NCBI GenBank assembly: GCA_963966185.1
Contig: CAWZYM010000388.1
Location: forward strand, 1 to 64,000
Direction: 5' to 3'
DNA: 64,000 nucleotides
DNA from: Rhabditoides inermis
Taxonomy: Eukaryota; Nematoda; Chromadorea; Rhabditida; Rhabditidae
The notes beneath the pieces are model-generated. The model did no database searches, was not told where the DNA came from, and saw only the letters and a program-made list of their open reading frames with translations. The position numbers and the translations under genes were made by a program. Below, one piece after another: positions 1 through 13,187 of this stretch. Position 1 is the first letter of the stretch, and each line of letters starts with the position of its first letter.

Positions 1-245
1 GAGGAAGGAGAGAGAGAGAGAGAGGGAGAGAGAGAGGGAGGGGAGAGAGGGGGGAGAGAGAGGGGGAGAGATGGCGAGAGAGAAAAAGAGAGAAATAGGA
101 GAGAGGGAGGGGAGAGAGAGGGGGAGAGAGAGAGGGAGAGAGAGAATGGGGGAGAGGGGGAGAGAGAATGAGGGAGAGGGGGGAGAGAGGGGGGAGAGAG
201 GGGAAGAAGGGGGCAGAGAGGGGAGAGAGAGAGGGAGAGATAACT
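1..245. repeat. GA-rich purine low-complexity tract
   Basis: Almost pure A/G on the plus strand, made of GA, GGA and GGGA runs. The reading frame across it gives only Arg/Glu/Gly low-complexity peptide, so it is not treated as coding. The interval 245-460 is AT-rich and holds nothing recognisable. Confidence 0.9.
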
Positions 246-460
246 TTTGTAGGCGTAGTTTTGTGAGGCATCAGCTGTTTATTTCATTGCGCAATTTTTT
301 TCCATGAACATGCGAGATGATCAAAAATATAACTTTGGTATAACTTTTTTCGATTTTTTTTTACCTTTTTGTAAAAAACTTTTTTGATTTATAACTGATA
401 GCGGTTAAAAATACTACAAAATGTGTCGTTTGAATTATAATTTTAAATCTCCTATTTCCG

Positions 461-660
461 TTGACACAAGCGCTCGCATTCGTAACGCACTTTCTCGCAC
501 TCCAACGCAACACGGGGTGCGTGATAGTTGCGTAAAAAATGCGTTGTTTGAAATTTGCGTTGACACAATCACTCGCATGCCTAACGCATTTTCTCGCATT
601 CTAACGCAAAATGGGGTGCGTCAAAATTGCGTAAACGGTGCGTAGTTCAAAATTTGCGTT
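461..660. repeat. 99-bp tandem repeat, two copies
   Basis: The unit begins TTGACACAA and recurs at 461, 560 and, as a fragment, 659, a period of exactly 99 bp. Inside each unit the short module AACGCA and its reverse complement TGCGTT recur several times in both orientations, so the repeat is itself built from inverted short modules. It abuts the first unit of the downstream macrosatellite. Confidence 0.8.
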
Positions 661-690
661 AACACTGCGTCATTAATTACCAGAGCTCTT

Positions 691-2659
691 TCTCCTGCGT
701 GCACCCTCATTACTCCCTCGTTTTGCGTTTGCCTCCGACACCTCTCCCTCATCCTCGAAAAAGGTCCGTCTTAGTCAGTAGCTAGTCTGCTCTCTACTAG
801 AGTGCGCGCCAGCACTCTATATATACTTTCGATCTTGAAATGGGGACATGTGATCAAAGGGGACATCGTCCGCGCGCGCGTCGCGCCCTCTTTCGGCGGT
901 CGCTGTCGCTCGCTCCAGGCAGCCACGTCTTCGCCCCTTCACCAGCACCTACTTCTATATCGAATCTCTACGTCCTGAAAGTTTCACGTCTCTATCTCTT
1001 TTCTCGTTCTCGCAAAGCCTCTCGCAAAATGGCTTCTTTTTTCGCGCGACCGCGTTTTGCGCGCTCCCCCCAGCACCTTTCACAGGCCGCGCAGCGAGAC
1101 GGCGTTTGCGCTGGCGTGTAGAGCGCATTTGAATTAGTATTGGACGCGAGGGTTGGCACCATTCCGGCTACTTTTGACTCCTGAAACAAGGACCTGAAAA
1201 TGGGAAAAATTCTCGATGCGCCCAGTTGTCTCAACTATTTTGCAATCGCACTCTAACCGTCTGCCGTGCTCTCTCGCCTACCCCGCCGCGATTGAATAGA
1301 GGCGATTTCTCTCTCCGAGTCACTCTTCTGGCGCTCGCCGCGGGCGTATCTTTGCGTTTCATGACATGAAATTTGACATGCACCTTCTACTCACGTCATC
1401 TGACGTCTCCTCCAATTTTCAGCGCATTTCGCCGACATTTGGCGACTTTACGCAGTAAAGGAGGCAGAATTGTCGTGTTTTCTCGACGGAATCAGATTCT
1501 CCGTGTCAGATTACCCCTATTCCAATAGAAACATTTTCAAATTTGACCTCTACACGCCGGCTGGCACGCCATCGCGGGGTACACGGCGCCGAGGTGAGAC
1601 TATGGCGGCGGGCTTCAAACAGAGTGAGGCGGTCGCAGTGGGTCACAGGGTCAACCGATTGGGGTGATCAATAGCTCTATCGATTCCTCTCGGCAATCCG
1701 AGTCTCCCTATCCACTTCTTGTATCCTTATTTTGAGTTTCAGTACTCAATTTGAAGGTCACAATTTCGTTCACTACAGTGATGTATCTATCTGATCACAG
1801 TCAGTCTCTTGTGAGACTTTTTTTAAAGTTCGAAACGTACACAACAAACTGGTAGGGTTGATCTGTTTTGATTTCACGAACCCGGAATAAAAAGTAATTG
1901 TGTATATCGCGCAGCAGTCTCGCCCGCCCCTGGCAAGGCACCAGTCAGAGAGAGTCGACTGTTTATGACCGGCCCCTCCTCTCGCGCACCGGACCATGTG
2001 CCACTCTGCTCTTCCCTTTCACTCTCATTGATTGTGCTTGCGTTCTCGCCTCGCCTCGCTGTTGCGCGTACTCGTACTGTTTCCAAAACATCATTTGTTA
2101 GTGAACATCACTTTGAGTTGTTTCTTTCTCTGTCTCTCACAGTCTGTCTCTACTCTCTGCTCTTTCAGTTTTCTTTCTCGCTCTCCAATCGGTATTTTTT
2201 TTGTCTTGCAGTTGCGGGCGCGCCCCAAGTCCGCTCACTCATTTTTGTTTCGCAATACACTGGTCACACAGTCTCCTGGCTTTTTTTTTCTTGCAGTTGC
2301 AGGCGCGCCCCAAGTCCGCTGGCTCACTTTTGTTTCGCAACACTCCGGTCACACAGTCTCCTGCCACTCGGCTCCTCCCCCACTCACTCACTCACTCTGT
2401 TCTCGCCTCGCCTCGCGGTTTTGCGCGAGCTGTTTTCAACTTCTCTGTTCTACTTCAAACATTTTTATACCGTACTCCAAAGTCCGTACGGTTACAGTAC
2501 TCTCAATAAAACAATAATCCGTCTACCTAAAACTGTTCGCTCATTTTCGCATCACAACTCTTTCTCTGCCTCTCACTCATCTCTCTTTCTCAGAAAGAGA
2601 GACGCTCTTCAGTGCGAAGGTAGTGTCTTCTCTTCTTAGTTCATAGTTAGTTGATAGTT

Positions 2660-2725
<66 letters not shown>

Positions 2726-2734
2726 ACCCCTCTT
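691..2734 (+). repeat. Macrosatellite unit 1 (type A)
   Basis: TATA at 818-825, directly after an imperfect hairpin (AGAGTGC...GCACTCT). Donor-like site after 1593, acceptor-like TTGCAG at 2206-2211, AATAAA at 2505-2510. A direct repeat of about 85 bp (GGCGCGCCCCAAGTCCGCT module) lies at about 2205-2375. It ends in a (CT)n run from about 2660 to 2722. Essentially the same sequence recurs as units 4 and 6. Confidence 0.85.
770..830 (+). promoter_or_regulatory. Repeat-unit core promoter, hairpin class (unit 1 exemplar)
   Basis: Constant block TTAGTCAGTAGCTAGT, then inverted repeat TAGAGTGC / GCACTCTA with a 6-base loop abutting TATATATA at 818. The same arrangement occurs in units 2, 4, 6 and 7. 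Spacing of block to TATA is kept within a few bases. Transcription initiation is inferred, not shown. Confidence 0.5.
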
Positions 2735-4493
2735 TCTCCTGCGTGCACCCTCATTACTCCCTCGTTTTGCCTCCGACACCTCTCCCTCATCATCGAAAAA
2801 GGTCCGTCTTAGTCAGTAGCTATCTGCTCTCTACTAGAGTGCGCGCCAGCACTCTATATATACTTTCGATCTTGAAATGGGACATGTGATCAAAGGGGAC
2901 ATCGTCCGCGCGCGCGTCGCGCCCTCTTTCGGCGGTCGCTGTCGCTCGCTCCAGGCAGCCACGTCTTCGCCCCTTCACCAGCACCTACTTCTATATCGAA
3001 TCTCTACGTCCTGAAAGTTTCACGTCTCTATCTCTTTTCTCGTTCTCGCAAAGCCTCTCGCAAAATGGCTTCTTTTTTCGCGCGACCGCGTTTTGCGCGC
3101 TCCCCAGCACCTTTCACAGGCCGCGCAGCGAGACGGCGTTTGCGCTGGCGTGTAGAGCGCATTTGAATTAGTATTGGACGCGAGGGTTGGCACCATTCCG
3201 GCTACTTTTGACTCCTGAAACAAGGACCTGAAAATGGGAAAAATTCTCGATGCGCCCAGTTGTCTCAACTATTTTGCAATCGCACTCTAACCGTCTGCCG
3301 TGCTCTCTCGCCTACCCCGCCGCGATTGAATAGAGGCGATTTCTCTCTCCGAGTCACTCTTCTGGCGCTCGCCGCGGGCGTATCTTTGCGTTTCATGACA
3401 TGAAATTTGACATGCACCTTCTACTCACGTCATCTGACGTCTCCTCCAATTTTCAGCACGTTTCGCCGACTTTTGGCGACTTTACATAGTAAAGGAGGCA
3501 GAATTGTCGTGTTTTCTCGACGGAATCAGATTCTCCGTGTCAGATTACCCCTATTCCAATAGAAACATTTTCAAATTTGACCTCTACACGCCGGCTGGCA
3601 CGTCATCGCGGGGTACACGGCGCCGAGGTGAGGCGACTGTCGCGGGCTTCAAACAGAGTGAGGCGGTCGCAGTGGGTCACAGGGTCAACCGATTGGAATG
3701 ATCAATAGCTGTATCGATTCCTCTCGGCAATCCGAGTCTCCCTATCCACTTCTTGTTTCATAATTTTGAGTTTCAGTACTCAATTTGAACGTCACAATTT
3801 CGTTCACTACAGTGATAAAGAAAGTGAGGGTAAAAGTCTTTGTAGTCATCCAATCTTTTCAAATAAAAAATTAAATGATTCCTCTCGGCCGTCCGGATCT
3901 CACTTTCCTACTCATACCACATGAATTTCACTTTCAGTACTGAATTTCGGTGGCAACGCAAAAACAACGTTTATCTGCTCATATCTCGCGATTTTAGTTA
4001 GTAAAGATTGTATTTTGACGACGCACAACAAACTGGTAGCATTTTCGGGTGATCTGTTTTGATTTCACGAACCCGGAATAAAAAGTAATTGTGTATATCG
4101 CGCAGCAGTCTCGCCCGCCCCTGGCAAGGCACCAGTCAGAGAGAGTCGACTGTTTATGACCGGCCCCTGCTCTCGCGCACCGGACCATGTGCCACTCTGC
4201 TTTTCCCTTTCACACTCATTTTTGTTTCGCAACACCCCGGTCACATAGTCTCCTGCCACTCGGCTCCTCCCCCACTCACTCACGCACTCACTCACTCTGT
4301 TCTCGCCTCGCCTCGCTGTTTTGCGCGAGCTGTTTTCAACTTCTCTGTTCTACTTCAAACATTTTTATACCGTACTCCAAAGTCCGTACGGCTACAGTAC
4401 TCTCAATAAAACAATAATCCGTCACCTGAAACTGTTCGCTCATTTTCGCATCACAACGCTGCTGTCGCACACTTTCTTCTCAGTGAACATGTA

Positions 4494-4543
<50 letters not shown>

Positions 4544-4668
4544 CTCTGCCTCTCACTCATCTCTCTTTCTCAGAAAGAGAGACGCTCTTCAGTGCGAAGG
4601 TAGTGTCTTCCCTTCTTAGTTCATAGTTAGTTTATAGTTAGTTTCTCTCTCTCTCTTTCACCCCTCTT
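2735..4668 (+). repeat. Macrosatellite unit 2 (type B)
   Basis: TATA at 2855-2862. The 5' half matches type A. The middle diverges after about 3810 with an AT-rich insert (TTTCAAATAAAAAATTAAATG). AATAAA at 4405-4410, then (CT)n at about 4498-4540. Near-identical to unit 7. Confidence 0.85.
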
Positions 4669-5795
4669 TCTCCTGCGTGCACCCTGATTACTCCCTCGTT
4701 TTGCCTCCGACACCTCTCCCTCATCCTCGAAAAAGGTCCGTCTTAGTCAGTAGCTAGTCTGCTCTCTCTAGAGTGTGAGACGCGCGCGCGCGAGCACTCT
4801 ATATATACTTTCGATCTTGAAAGTGGACATGTGACCAAAGGGGACATCGTCCGCGCGCGCGTCGCGCCCTCTTTCGGCGGTCGCCGTCGCTCGCTCCAGG
4901 CAGCCACGTCTTCGACCCTCTACCAGCACCTACTTCTATGTTATATCTCTGATCCCTGAAAGTTTCAAATCTCTGTCTCTTTTCGTTTTCTCGCAACGCC
5001 TCTCGCAAGATGGCTTCTTTTTTCGCGCGACCGCGTTTTGCGCGCTCTCCAGCACCTTTCACAGGCCGCGCAGCGAGACGGCGTTTGCGCTGGCGTGTAG
5101 AGCGCATTTGAATTAGTATTTGACGCGAGGGTTGGCACCATTCCGGCTACTTTTGACTCCTGAAACAAGGACCTGAAAATGGGAAAAATTCTCGATGCGC
5201 CCAGTTGTCTCAACTATTTTGCAATCGCACTCTAACCGTCTGCCGTGCTCTCTCGCCTACCCCGCCGCCGCGATTGAATAGAGGCGATTTCTCTCTCCGA
5301 GTCACTCTTCTGGCGCTCGCCGCGGGCGTATCTTTGCATTTCATGACACACAAATTGACATGGACCTTCTTCTCACGTCATCTCACGTCTCCTCAAAGTT
5401 TCAGCACGTTTCGCCGACTTTTGGCGACTTTACATAGTGAAGATGAGCGAAATGTCAGGATTTTATTGCGGAATCGGATTCGCCGTGTCAAAATACCCCT
5501 ACTCGAATAGAGACATTTTCAAATTTGACCTCTACACGCCGGCTGGCACGTCATCGCGGGGTACACGGCGCCGAGGTGAGGCGACTGTCGCGGGCTTCAA
5601 ACAGAGTGAGGCGGTCGTACTGGGTCACGGGGTCAACCGATCTGGGCGATCAATAGCTCTATCGATTCCTCTCAGCAGTCCGAGTCTCCCTATCCAAGTC
5701 ACGTTTCATAATTTTGAGTTTCAGGATTGCAATATCCACTCTCAGCCAAACAGCGCTGGCTCACGCGGCTATTACTCACTCTCTCATTTCTTCCT

Positions 5796-5838
<43 letters not shown>

Positions 5839-6353
5839 CATGTTCTCTCTCCCTATGTCACGCCACCTCATTCTTTATTCCTTTGCCCTGTATCTTTCTC
5901 CGGTTTCTTTTTTGCCTACCGTACGCCGTACCCCATAGTCCGTGAGGCTACAGTACTATGCATCAAACAGCGCCGGTCGCACACGGCTCTCACTCCCTCT
6001 CTTTTCTCTCTCCCTCTCCTTTATCCGGATGCATTTGCACTTTCTCTGTCCTCCATTCCCTGAATGTTATTTGTCTACCGTCCTTCAATTGCGGGCGCGC
6101 CACAAGTTCGCTCGCTCACTTTTGTTTCGCAACACTCCGGTCACACAGTCTTCTGCCACTCGGCTCTTCCCCCAATCACTCACTCACTTACTCATTCTGT
6201 TCTCGCCTCGCCTCGCTGTTTTGCGCAAGCTGTTTACAACATTTCCGTTCTCAGTGAATATGAGTTCAAGATTGATCTCTCTGTCTCTTGCTCTTTTTGT
6301 GCTCTCTCTTCTTACCGTGCTCACTCTATTCTCTGTTAGTCTCTTTCTCTCTT

Positions 6354-6420
<67 letters not shown>

Positions 6421-6551
6421 ATTTTTTTTCCTGCGTGCAACCTTATTTTCCCTCACCATAGTTAGTGCATAGTTAGTCTCTCTTTCTCTTTTTTCTCTCT
6501 CTATCTCAGATTTTCTTAGTTCATAGGTAGTTGATAGTTTCTCTCTCTTTC

Positions 6552-6593
<42 letters not shown>

Positions 6594-6600
6594 CCCTCTT
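4669..6600 (+). repeat. Macrosatellite unit 3 (type C)
   Basis: TATA at 4800-4807, preceded by an alternating CG run instead of the exact hairpin of type A. The 3' half differs from A and B, with several interrupted CT microsatellites (about 5800-5836, 6350-6420 and 6540-6590). The conserved body is diverged around 5440-5500. Confidence 0.8.
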
Positions 6601-8559
6601 TCTCCTGCGTGCACCCTCATTACTCCCTCGTTTTGCCTCCGACACCTCTCTCTCATCCTCGAAAAAGGTCCGTCTTAGTCAGTAGCTATCTGCTCTCTAC
6701 TAGAGTGCGCGCCAGCACTCTATATATACTTTCGATCTTGAAATGGGACATGTGATCAAAGGGGACATCGTCCGCGCGCGCGTCGCGCCCTCTTTCGGCG
6801 GTCGCTGTCGCTCGCTCCAGGCAGCCACGTCTTCGCCCCTTCACCAGCACCTACTTCTATATCGAATCTCTACGTCCTGAAAGTTTCACGTCTCTATCTC
6901 TTTTCTCGTTCTCGCAAAGCCTCTCGCAAAATGGCTTCTTTTTTCGCGCGACCGCGTTTTGCGCGCTCCCCAGCACCTTTCACAGGCCGCGCAGCGAGAC
7001 GGCGTTTGCGCTGGCGTGTAGAGCGCATTTGAATTAGTATTGGACGCGAGGGTTGGCACCATTCCGGCTACTTTTGACTCCTGAAACAAGGACCTGAAAA
7101 TGGGAAAAATTCTCGATGCGCCCAGTTGTCTCAACTATTTTGCAATCGCACTCTAACCGTCTGCCGTGCTCTCTCGCCTACCCCGCCGCGATTGAATAGA
7201 GGCGATTTCTCTCTCCGAGTCACTCTTCTGGCGCTCGCCGCGGGCGTATCTTTGCGTTTCATGACATGAAATTTGACATGCACCTTCTACTCACGTCATC
7301 TGACGTCTCCTCCAATTTTCAGCGCATTTCGCCGACATTTGGCGACTTTACGCAGTAAAGGAGGCAGAATTGTCGTGTTTTCTCGACGGAATCAGATTCT
7401 CCGTGTCAGATTACCCCTATTCCAATAGAAACATTTTCAAATTTGACCTCTACACGCCGGCTGGCACGCCATCGCGGGGTACACGGCGCCGAGGTGAGAC
7501 TATGGCGGCGGGCTTCAAACAGAGTGAGGCGGTCGCAGTGGGTCACAGGGTCAACCGATTGGGGTGATCAATAGCTCTATCGATTCCTCTCGGCAATCCG
7601 AGTCTCCCTATCCACTTCTTGTATCCTTATTTTGAGTTTCAGTACTCAATTTGAAGGTCACAATTTCGTTCACTACAGTGATGTATCTATCTGATCACAG
7701 TCAGTCTCTTGTGAGACTTTTTTTAAAGTTCGAAACGTACACAACAAACTGGTAGGGTTGATCTGTTTTGATTTCACGAACCCGGAATAAAAAGTAATTG
7801 TGTATATCGCGCAGCAGTCTCGCCCGCCCCTGGCAAGGCACCAGTCAGAGAGAGTCGACTGTTTATGACCGGCCCCTCCTCTCGCGCACCGGACCATGTG
7901 CCACTCTGCTCTTCCCTTTCACTCTCATTGATTGTGCTTGCGTTCTCGCCTCGCCTCGCTGTTGCGCGTACTCGTACTGTTTCCAAAACATCATTTGTTA
8001 GTGAACATCACTTTGAGTTGTTTCTTTCTCTGTCTCTCACAGTCTGTCTCTACTCTCTGCTCTTTCAGTTTTCTTTCTCGCTCTCCAATCGGTATTTTTT
8101 TTGTCTTGCAGTTGCGGGCGCGCCCCAAGTCCGCTCACTCATTTTTGTTTCGCAATACACTGGTCACACAGTCTCCTGGCTTTTTTTTTCTTGCAGTTGC
8201 AGGCGCGCCCCAAGTCCGCTGGCTCACTTTTGTTTCGCAACACTCCGGTCACACAGTCTCCTGCCACTCGGCTCCTCCCCCACTCACTCACTCACTCTGT
8301 TCTCGCCTCGCCTCGCGGTTTTGCGCGAGCTGTTTTCAACTTCTCTGTTCTACTTCAAACATTTTTATACCGTACTCCAAAGTCCGTACGGTTACAGTAC
8401 TCTCAATAAAACAATAATCCGTCTACCTAAAACTGTTCGCTCATTTTCGCATCACAACTCTTTCTCTGCCTCTCACTCATCTCTCTTTCTCAGAAAGAGA
8501 GACGCTCTTCAGTGCGAAGGTAGTGTCTTCTCTTCTTAGTTCATAGTTAGTTGATAGTT

Positions 8560-8629
<70 letters not shown>

Positions 8630-8638
8630 ACCCCTCTT
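6601..8638 (+). repeat. Macrosatellite unit 4 (type A copy)
   Basis: TATA at 6721-6728 and AATAAA at 8405-8410. The encoded open frames are identical to those of unit 1 at an offset of 5900 bp, so the copies have hardly diverged outside the CT run. This implies recent duplication or gene conversion. Confidence 0.85.
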
Positions 8639-10269
8639 TCTCCTGCGTGCACCCTCATTACTCCCTCGTTTTGCCTCCGACACCTCTCCCTCATCATCGA
8701 AAAAGGTCCGTCTTAGTCAGTAGCTAGTCTGCGCCTGTAGTGCGAGGTGAGGCGCGAGCGCGTATATATGGTTTCGTTGGCAAAGGGGACATGTGACCAA
8801 AGGGGACATCGTCCGCGCGCGCGTCGCGCCCTCTTTCGGCGGTCGCCGTCGCTCGCTCGACGCAGCCACGTCCTCGCCCCTCTACCAGCACCTACTTCTA
8901 TATCGAATCTCTACGCCCTGAAAGTTTCACGTCTCTATCTCTTTTCGCATTCTCGCAACGCCTCTCGCAAGATGGCTTCTTTTTTCGCGCGACCGCGTTT
9001 TGCGCGCTCTCCAGCACCTTTCACAGGCCGCGCAGCGAGACGGCGTTTGCGCTGGCGTGTAGAGCGCATTTGAATTAGTATTTGACGCGAGGCTTGGCAC
9101 CATTCCGGCTACTTTCGACTCCTGAAACAAGGACCTCAAAATGGGAAAAATTCTCGATGCGCCCAGTTGTCTCGACTATTTCGCAATCGCACTCTAACCG
9201 TCTGCCGTGCTCTCTCGCCTACCCCGCCGCAATGGAATAGAGGCGATTTCTCTCTCTGAGTCACTCTTCTGGCGCTCGCCGCGGGCGTATCTTTGCATTC
9301 CATGACACACAAATTGACGTGAGCCTTCTATTCACGTCATCTGACGTCCTCTCCAATTTTCATCACGTTTTGCCGACTTTTGGCGACTTTACGCAGTAAA
9401 GGAGGCGGAATTGTCGTGTTTTCTCGACGGAATCAGATTCTCCGTGTCAGATTACCCCTATTCCAATAGAAACATTTTCAAATTTGACCTCTACACGCCG
9501 GCTGGCACGTCATCGCGGGGTACACGGCGCCGAGGTGAGACTATGGCGGCGGGCTTCAACCAGAGTGAGGCGGTCGCAGTGGGTCACAGGGTCAACCGAT
9601 TGGAATGATCAATAGCTCTATCGATTCCTCTCGACAATCCGAGTCTCCCTATCCACTTTTTGTTTCATAATTTTGAGTTTCAGTACTCAATTTGAGGGTA
9701 ACAGTTTCGTTCACTACAGTGATAAAGAAAGTGAGGTTAAAAGTCTTTGTAGTCATCCAATCTTTTCAAATAAAAAATTAAATGATTCCTCTCGGCCGTC
9801 CGGATCTCACTTTCCTACTCATACCATATGAAATTCACTTTCAGTACTGAAAGTCTCTCTCTCTTTCTCACCATACCCCATAGTCCGTGAGGCTACTGTA
9901 CTATGCATCAAACAGCGCCGGTCGCACACGGCTCTCACTCACTCTCTTTTCTCTCTTCCTCTCCTTTTTTCGGACTCATATGCACTCTCTCTGTCCTCCA
10001 TTCCCTGAATGTTATTTCTCTACCGTCCTTCAATTGCGGGCACGCCACAAGTCCGCTCGCTCATTTTTGTTTCGCAATACACCGGTCACGCAGTCTCCTG
10101 CTTTTCGGCTCCTTCCCCAATCATTCACTCACTCTGTTCTCGCCTCGCCTCGCTGTCTGTTTCCAACATTTCGGTTCTTAGTGAATATGAATTCAAGAAT
10201 GATCTCTCTGTCTCTCTGCTCTCTCTGTGCTCTCTATTCATACCGTGCTCACTCTATTCTCTGTTAGTC

Positions 10270-10300
<31 letters not shown>

Positions 10301-10569
10301 ATTTTTTACCTGCGTCGCTGTTTTGCGCAAGCTGTTTCCAACATTTCTCAGTGAATATGAGTTCGAGATTGATCTCTCTGTCTCTTTCTCTCTCTATTTT
10401 TTACCTGCGTCGCTGTTTTGCGCAAGCTGTTTCCAACATTTCTCAGTGAATATGAGTTCGAGATTGATCTCTCTGTCTCTTGCTCTCTCTTCTTACCGCG
10501 CTCACTGCTCACTCTACTTACTCTATTCTCTCTCATATCTATCTGTTTCGTTATTAGCGCGTTGGGCCC

Positions 10570-10631
<62 letters not shown>

Positions 10632-10799
10632 ATATATATATCTCTCTCTCTTTCTTTTTTTTTCTTTCTTTCTCTCTCAGTACTCTGTATCAAACAGCGC
10701 TCAGCAAAACATATCATTTTAGTGCATAGTTAGTCTCTCTTTCTCTTTTCTCTCTCTCTCTCTCTATCTCAGATCTTCTTAGTCCATAGGTAGTTGATA

Positions 10800-10836
<37 letters not shown>

Positions 10837-11059
10837 CTCTTTCTCCTGCGTGCACCCTTATTTTCCCTCACCATAGTTAGTGCATAGTTAGTCTTTCTTT
10901 CTCTTTTTTTTTCTCTCTCTCTCTCTCTATCTCAGATCTTCTTAGTTCATAGGTAGTTGATAGTTTCTCTCTCTCTCTCTCTTTCACCCCTCTTTCTCCT
11001 GCGTGCACCCTCATTTTCCCTCACCATAGTTAGTGCATAGTTAGTCTCTCTTTCTCTTT

Positions 11060-11090
<31 letters not shown>

Positions 11091-11157
11091 ATCTCAGATC
11101 TTCTTAGTTCATAGGTAGTTGATAGTTTCTCTCTCTCTCTCTCTTTCACCCCTCTTT
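8639..11157 (+). repeat. Macrosatellite unit 5 (type D, expanded tail)
   Basis: Uses a different TATA-proximal sequence: a GAGGTGAGGCGC-type block, with the TATA at 8763-8769. The 3' half carries a 97-bp direct repeat at about 10309-10500. It ends in three tandem copies of a ~150-bp tail segment (about 10732-11155), each with CATAGTTAGT and the CTCCTGCGTGCACCCT head motif. This explains its extra length. Confidence 0.8.
8718..8770 (+). promoter_or_regulatory. Repeat-unit core promoter, GGCGC class (unit 5 exemplar)
   Basis: Same constant block, but the next bases are GCGCC-like, GAGGTGAGGCGC and GCGCGTATATATGG. Units 8 and 9 share this class. In unit 8 GCGCC and GGCGC can pair around a ~15-base loop. 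The proximal promoter has been swapped while the block and TATA were kept. Confidence 0.45.
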
Positions 11158-13116
11158 CTTCTGCGTGCACCCTCATTACTCCCTCGTTTTGCCTCCGACA
11201 CCTCTCCCTCATCCTCGAAAAAGGTCCGTCTTAGTCAGTAGCTAGTCTGCTCTCTACTAGAGTGCGCGCCAGCACTCTATATATACTTTCGATCTTGAAA
11301 TGGGACATGTGATCAAAGGGGACATCGTCCGCGCGCGCGTCGCGCCCTCTTTCGGCGGTCGCTGTCGCTCGCTCCAGGCAGCCACGTCTTCGCCCCTTCA
11401 CCAGCACCTACTTCTATATCGAATCTCTACGTCCTGAAAGTTTCACGTCTCTATCTCTTTTCTCGTTCTCGCAAAGCCTCTCGCAAAATGGCTTCTTTTT
11501 TCGCGCGACCGCGTTTTGCGCGCTCCCCAGCACCTTTCACAGGCCGCGCAGCGAGACGGCGTTTGCGCTGGCGTGTAGAGCGCATTTGAATTAGTATTGG
11601 ACGCGAGGGTTGGCACCATTCCGGCTACTTTTGACTCCTGAAACAAGGACCTGAAAATGGGAAAAATTCTCGATGCGCCCAGTTGTCTCAACTATTTTGC
11701 AATCGCACTCTAACCGTCTGCCGTGCTCTCTCGCCTACCCCGCCGCGATTGAATAGAGGCGATTTCTCTCTCCGAGTCACTCTTCTGGCGCTCGCCGCGG
11801 GCGTATCTTTGCGTTTCATGACATGAAATTTGACATGCACCTTCTACTCACGTCATCTGACGTCTCCTCCAATTTTCAGCGCATTTCGCCGACATTTGGC
11901 GACTTTACGCAGTAAAGGAGGCAGAATTGTCGTGTTTTCTCGACGGAATCAGATTCTCCGTGTCAGATTACCCCTATTCCAATAGAAACATTTTCAAATT
12001 TGACCTCTACACGCCGGCTGGCACGCCATCGCGGGGTACACGGCGCCGAGGTGAGACTATGGCGGCGGGCTTCAAACAGAGTGAGGCGGTCGCAGTGGGT
12101 CACAGGGTCAACCGATTGGGGTGATCAATAGCTCTATCGATTCCTCTCGGCAATCCGAGTCTCCCTATCCACTTCTTGTATCCTTATTTTGAGTTTCAGT
12201 ACTCAATTTGAAGGTCACAATTTCGTTCACTACAGTGATGTATCTATCTGATCACAGTCAGTCTCTTGTGAGACTTTTTTTAAAGTTCGAAACGTACACA
12301 ACAAACTGGTAGGGTTGATCTGTTTTGATTTCACGAACCCGGAATAAAAAGTAATTGTGTATATCGCGCAGCAGTCTCGCCCGCCCCTGGCAAGGCACCA
12401 GTCAGAGAGAGTCGACTGTTTATGACCGGCCCCTCCTCTCGCGCACCGGACCATGTGCCACTCTGCTCTTCCCTTTCACTCTCATTGATTGTGCTTGCGT
12501 TCTCGCCTCGCCTCGCTGTTGCGCGTACTCGTACTGTTTCCAAAACATCATTTGTTAGTGAACATCACTTTGAGTTGTTTCTTTCTCTGTCTCTCACAGT
12601 CTGTCTCTACTCTCTGCTCTTTCAGTTTTCTTTCTCGCTCTCCAATCGGTATTTTTTTTGTCTTGCAGTTGCGGGCGCGCCCCAAGTCCGCTCACTCATT
12701 TTTGTTTCGCAATACACTGGTCACACAGTCTCCTGGCTTTTTTTTTCTTGCAGTTGCAGGCGCGCCCCAAGTCCGCTGGCTCACTTTTGTTTCGCAACAC
12801 TCCGGTCACACAGTCTCCTGCCACTCGGCTCCTCCCCCACTCACTCACTCACTCTGTTCTCGCCTCGCCTCGCGGTTTTGCGCGAGCTGTTTTCAACTTC
12901 TCTGTTCTACTTCAAACATTTTTATACCGTACTCCAAAGTCCGTACGGTTACAGTACTCTCAATAAAACAATAATCCGTCTACCTAAAACTGTTCGCTCA
13001 TTTTCGCATCACAACTCTTTCTCTGCCTCTCACTCATCTCTCTTTCTCAGAAAGAGAGACGCTCTTCAGTGCGAAGGTAGTGTCTTCTCTTCTTAGTTCA
13101 TAGTTAGTTGATAGTT

Positions 13117-13178
<62 letters not shown>

Positions 13179-13187
13179 ACCCCTCTT
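11158..13187 (+). repeat. Macrosatellite unit 6 (type A copy)
   Basis: TATA at 11278-11285, AATAAA at 12962-12967. It matches units 1 and 4, including identical open-frame translations. Together with unit 7 it forms an A-B block matching units 1-2 at an offset of about 10,455 bp. Confidence 0.85.

Noticed and set aside
1470..1667. A 65-codon frame repeated in most macrosatellite units (1470, 3504, 7370, 9411, 11927 and others)
   Set aside because: In most copies it begins with TTG, and its repetition follows from the DNA repeat. A GT donor-like site lies inside it. No sign of protein-level constraint.
1965..2639. A 224-codon Ser/Leu-rich frame also at 7865 and 12422
   Set aside because: It reads through CT-rich low-complexity DNA and acceptor-like sites; absent from other units. 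Treated as a by-product of the repeat.
3735..3800. GTTTCA motifs resembling the nematode piRNA upstream motif
   Set aside because: Only the short core matches; the full CTGTTTCA consensus with AT-rich context is not found at regular positions.
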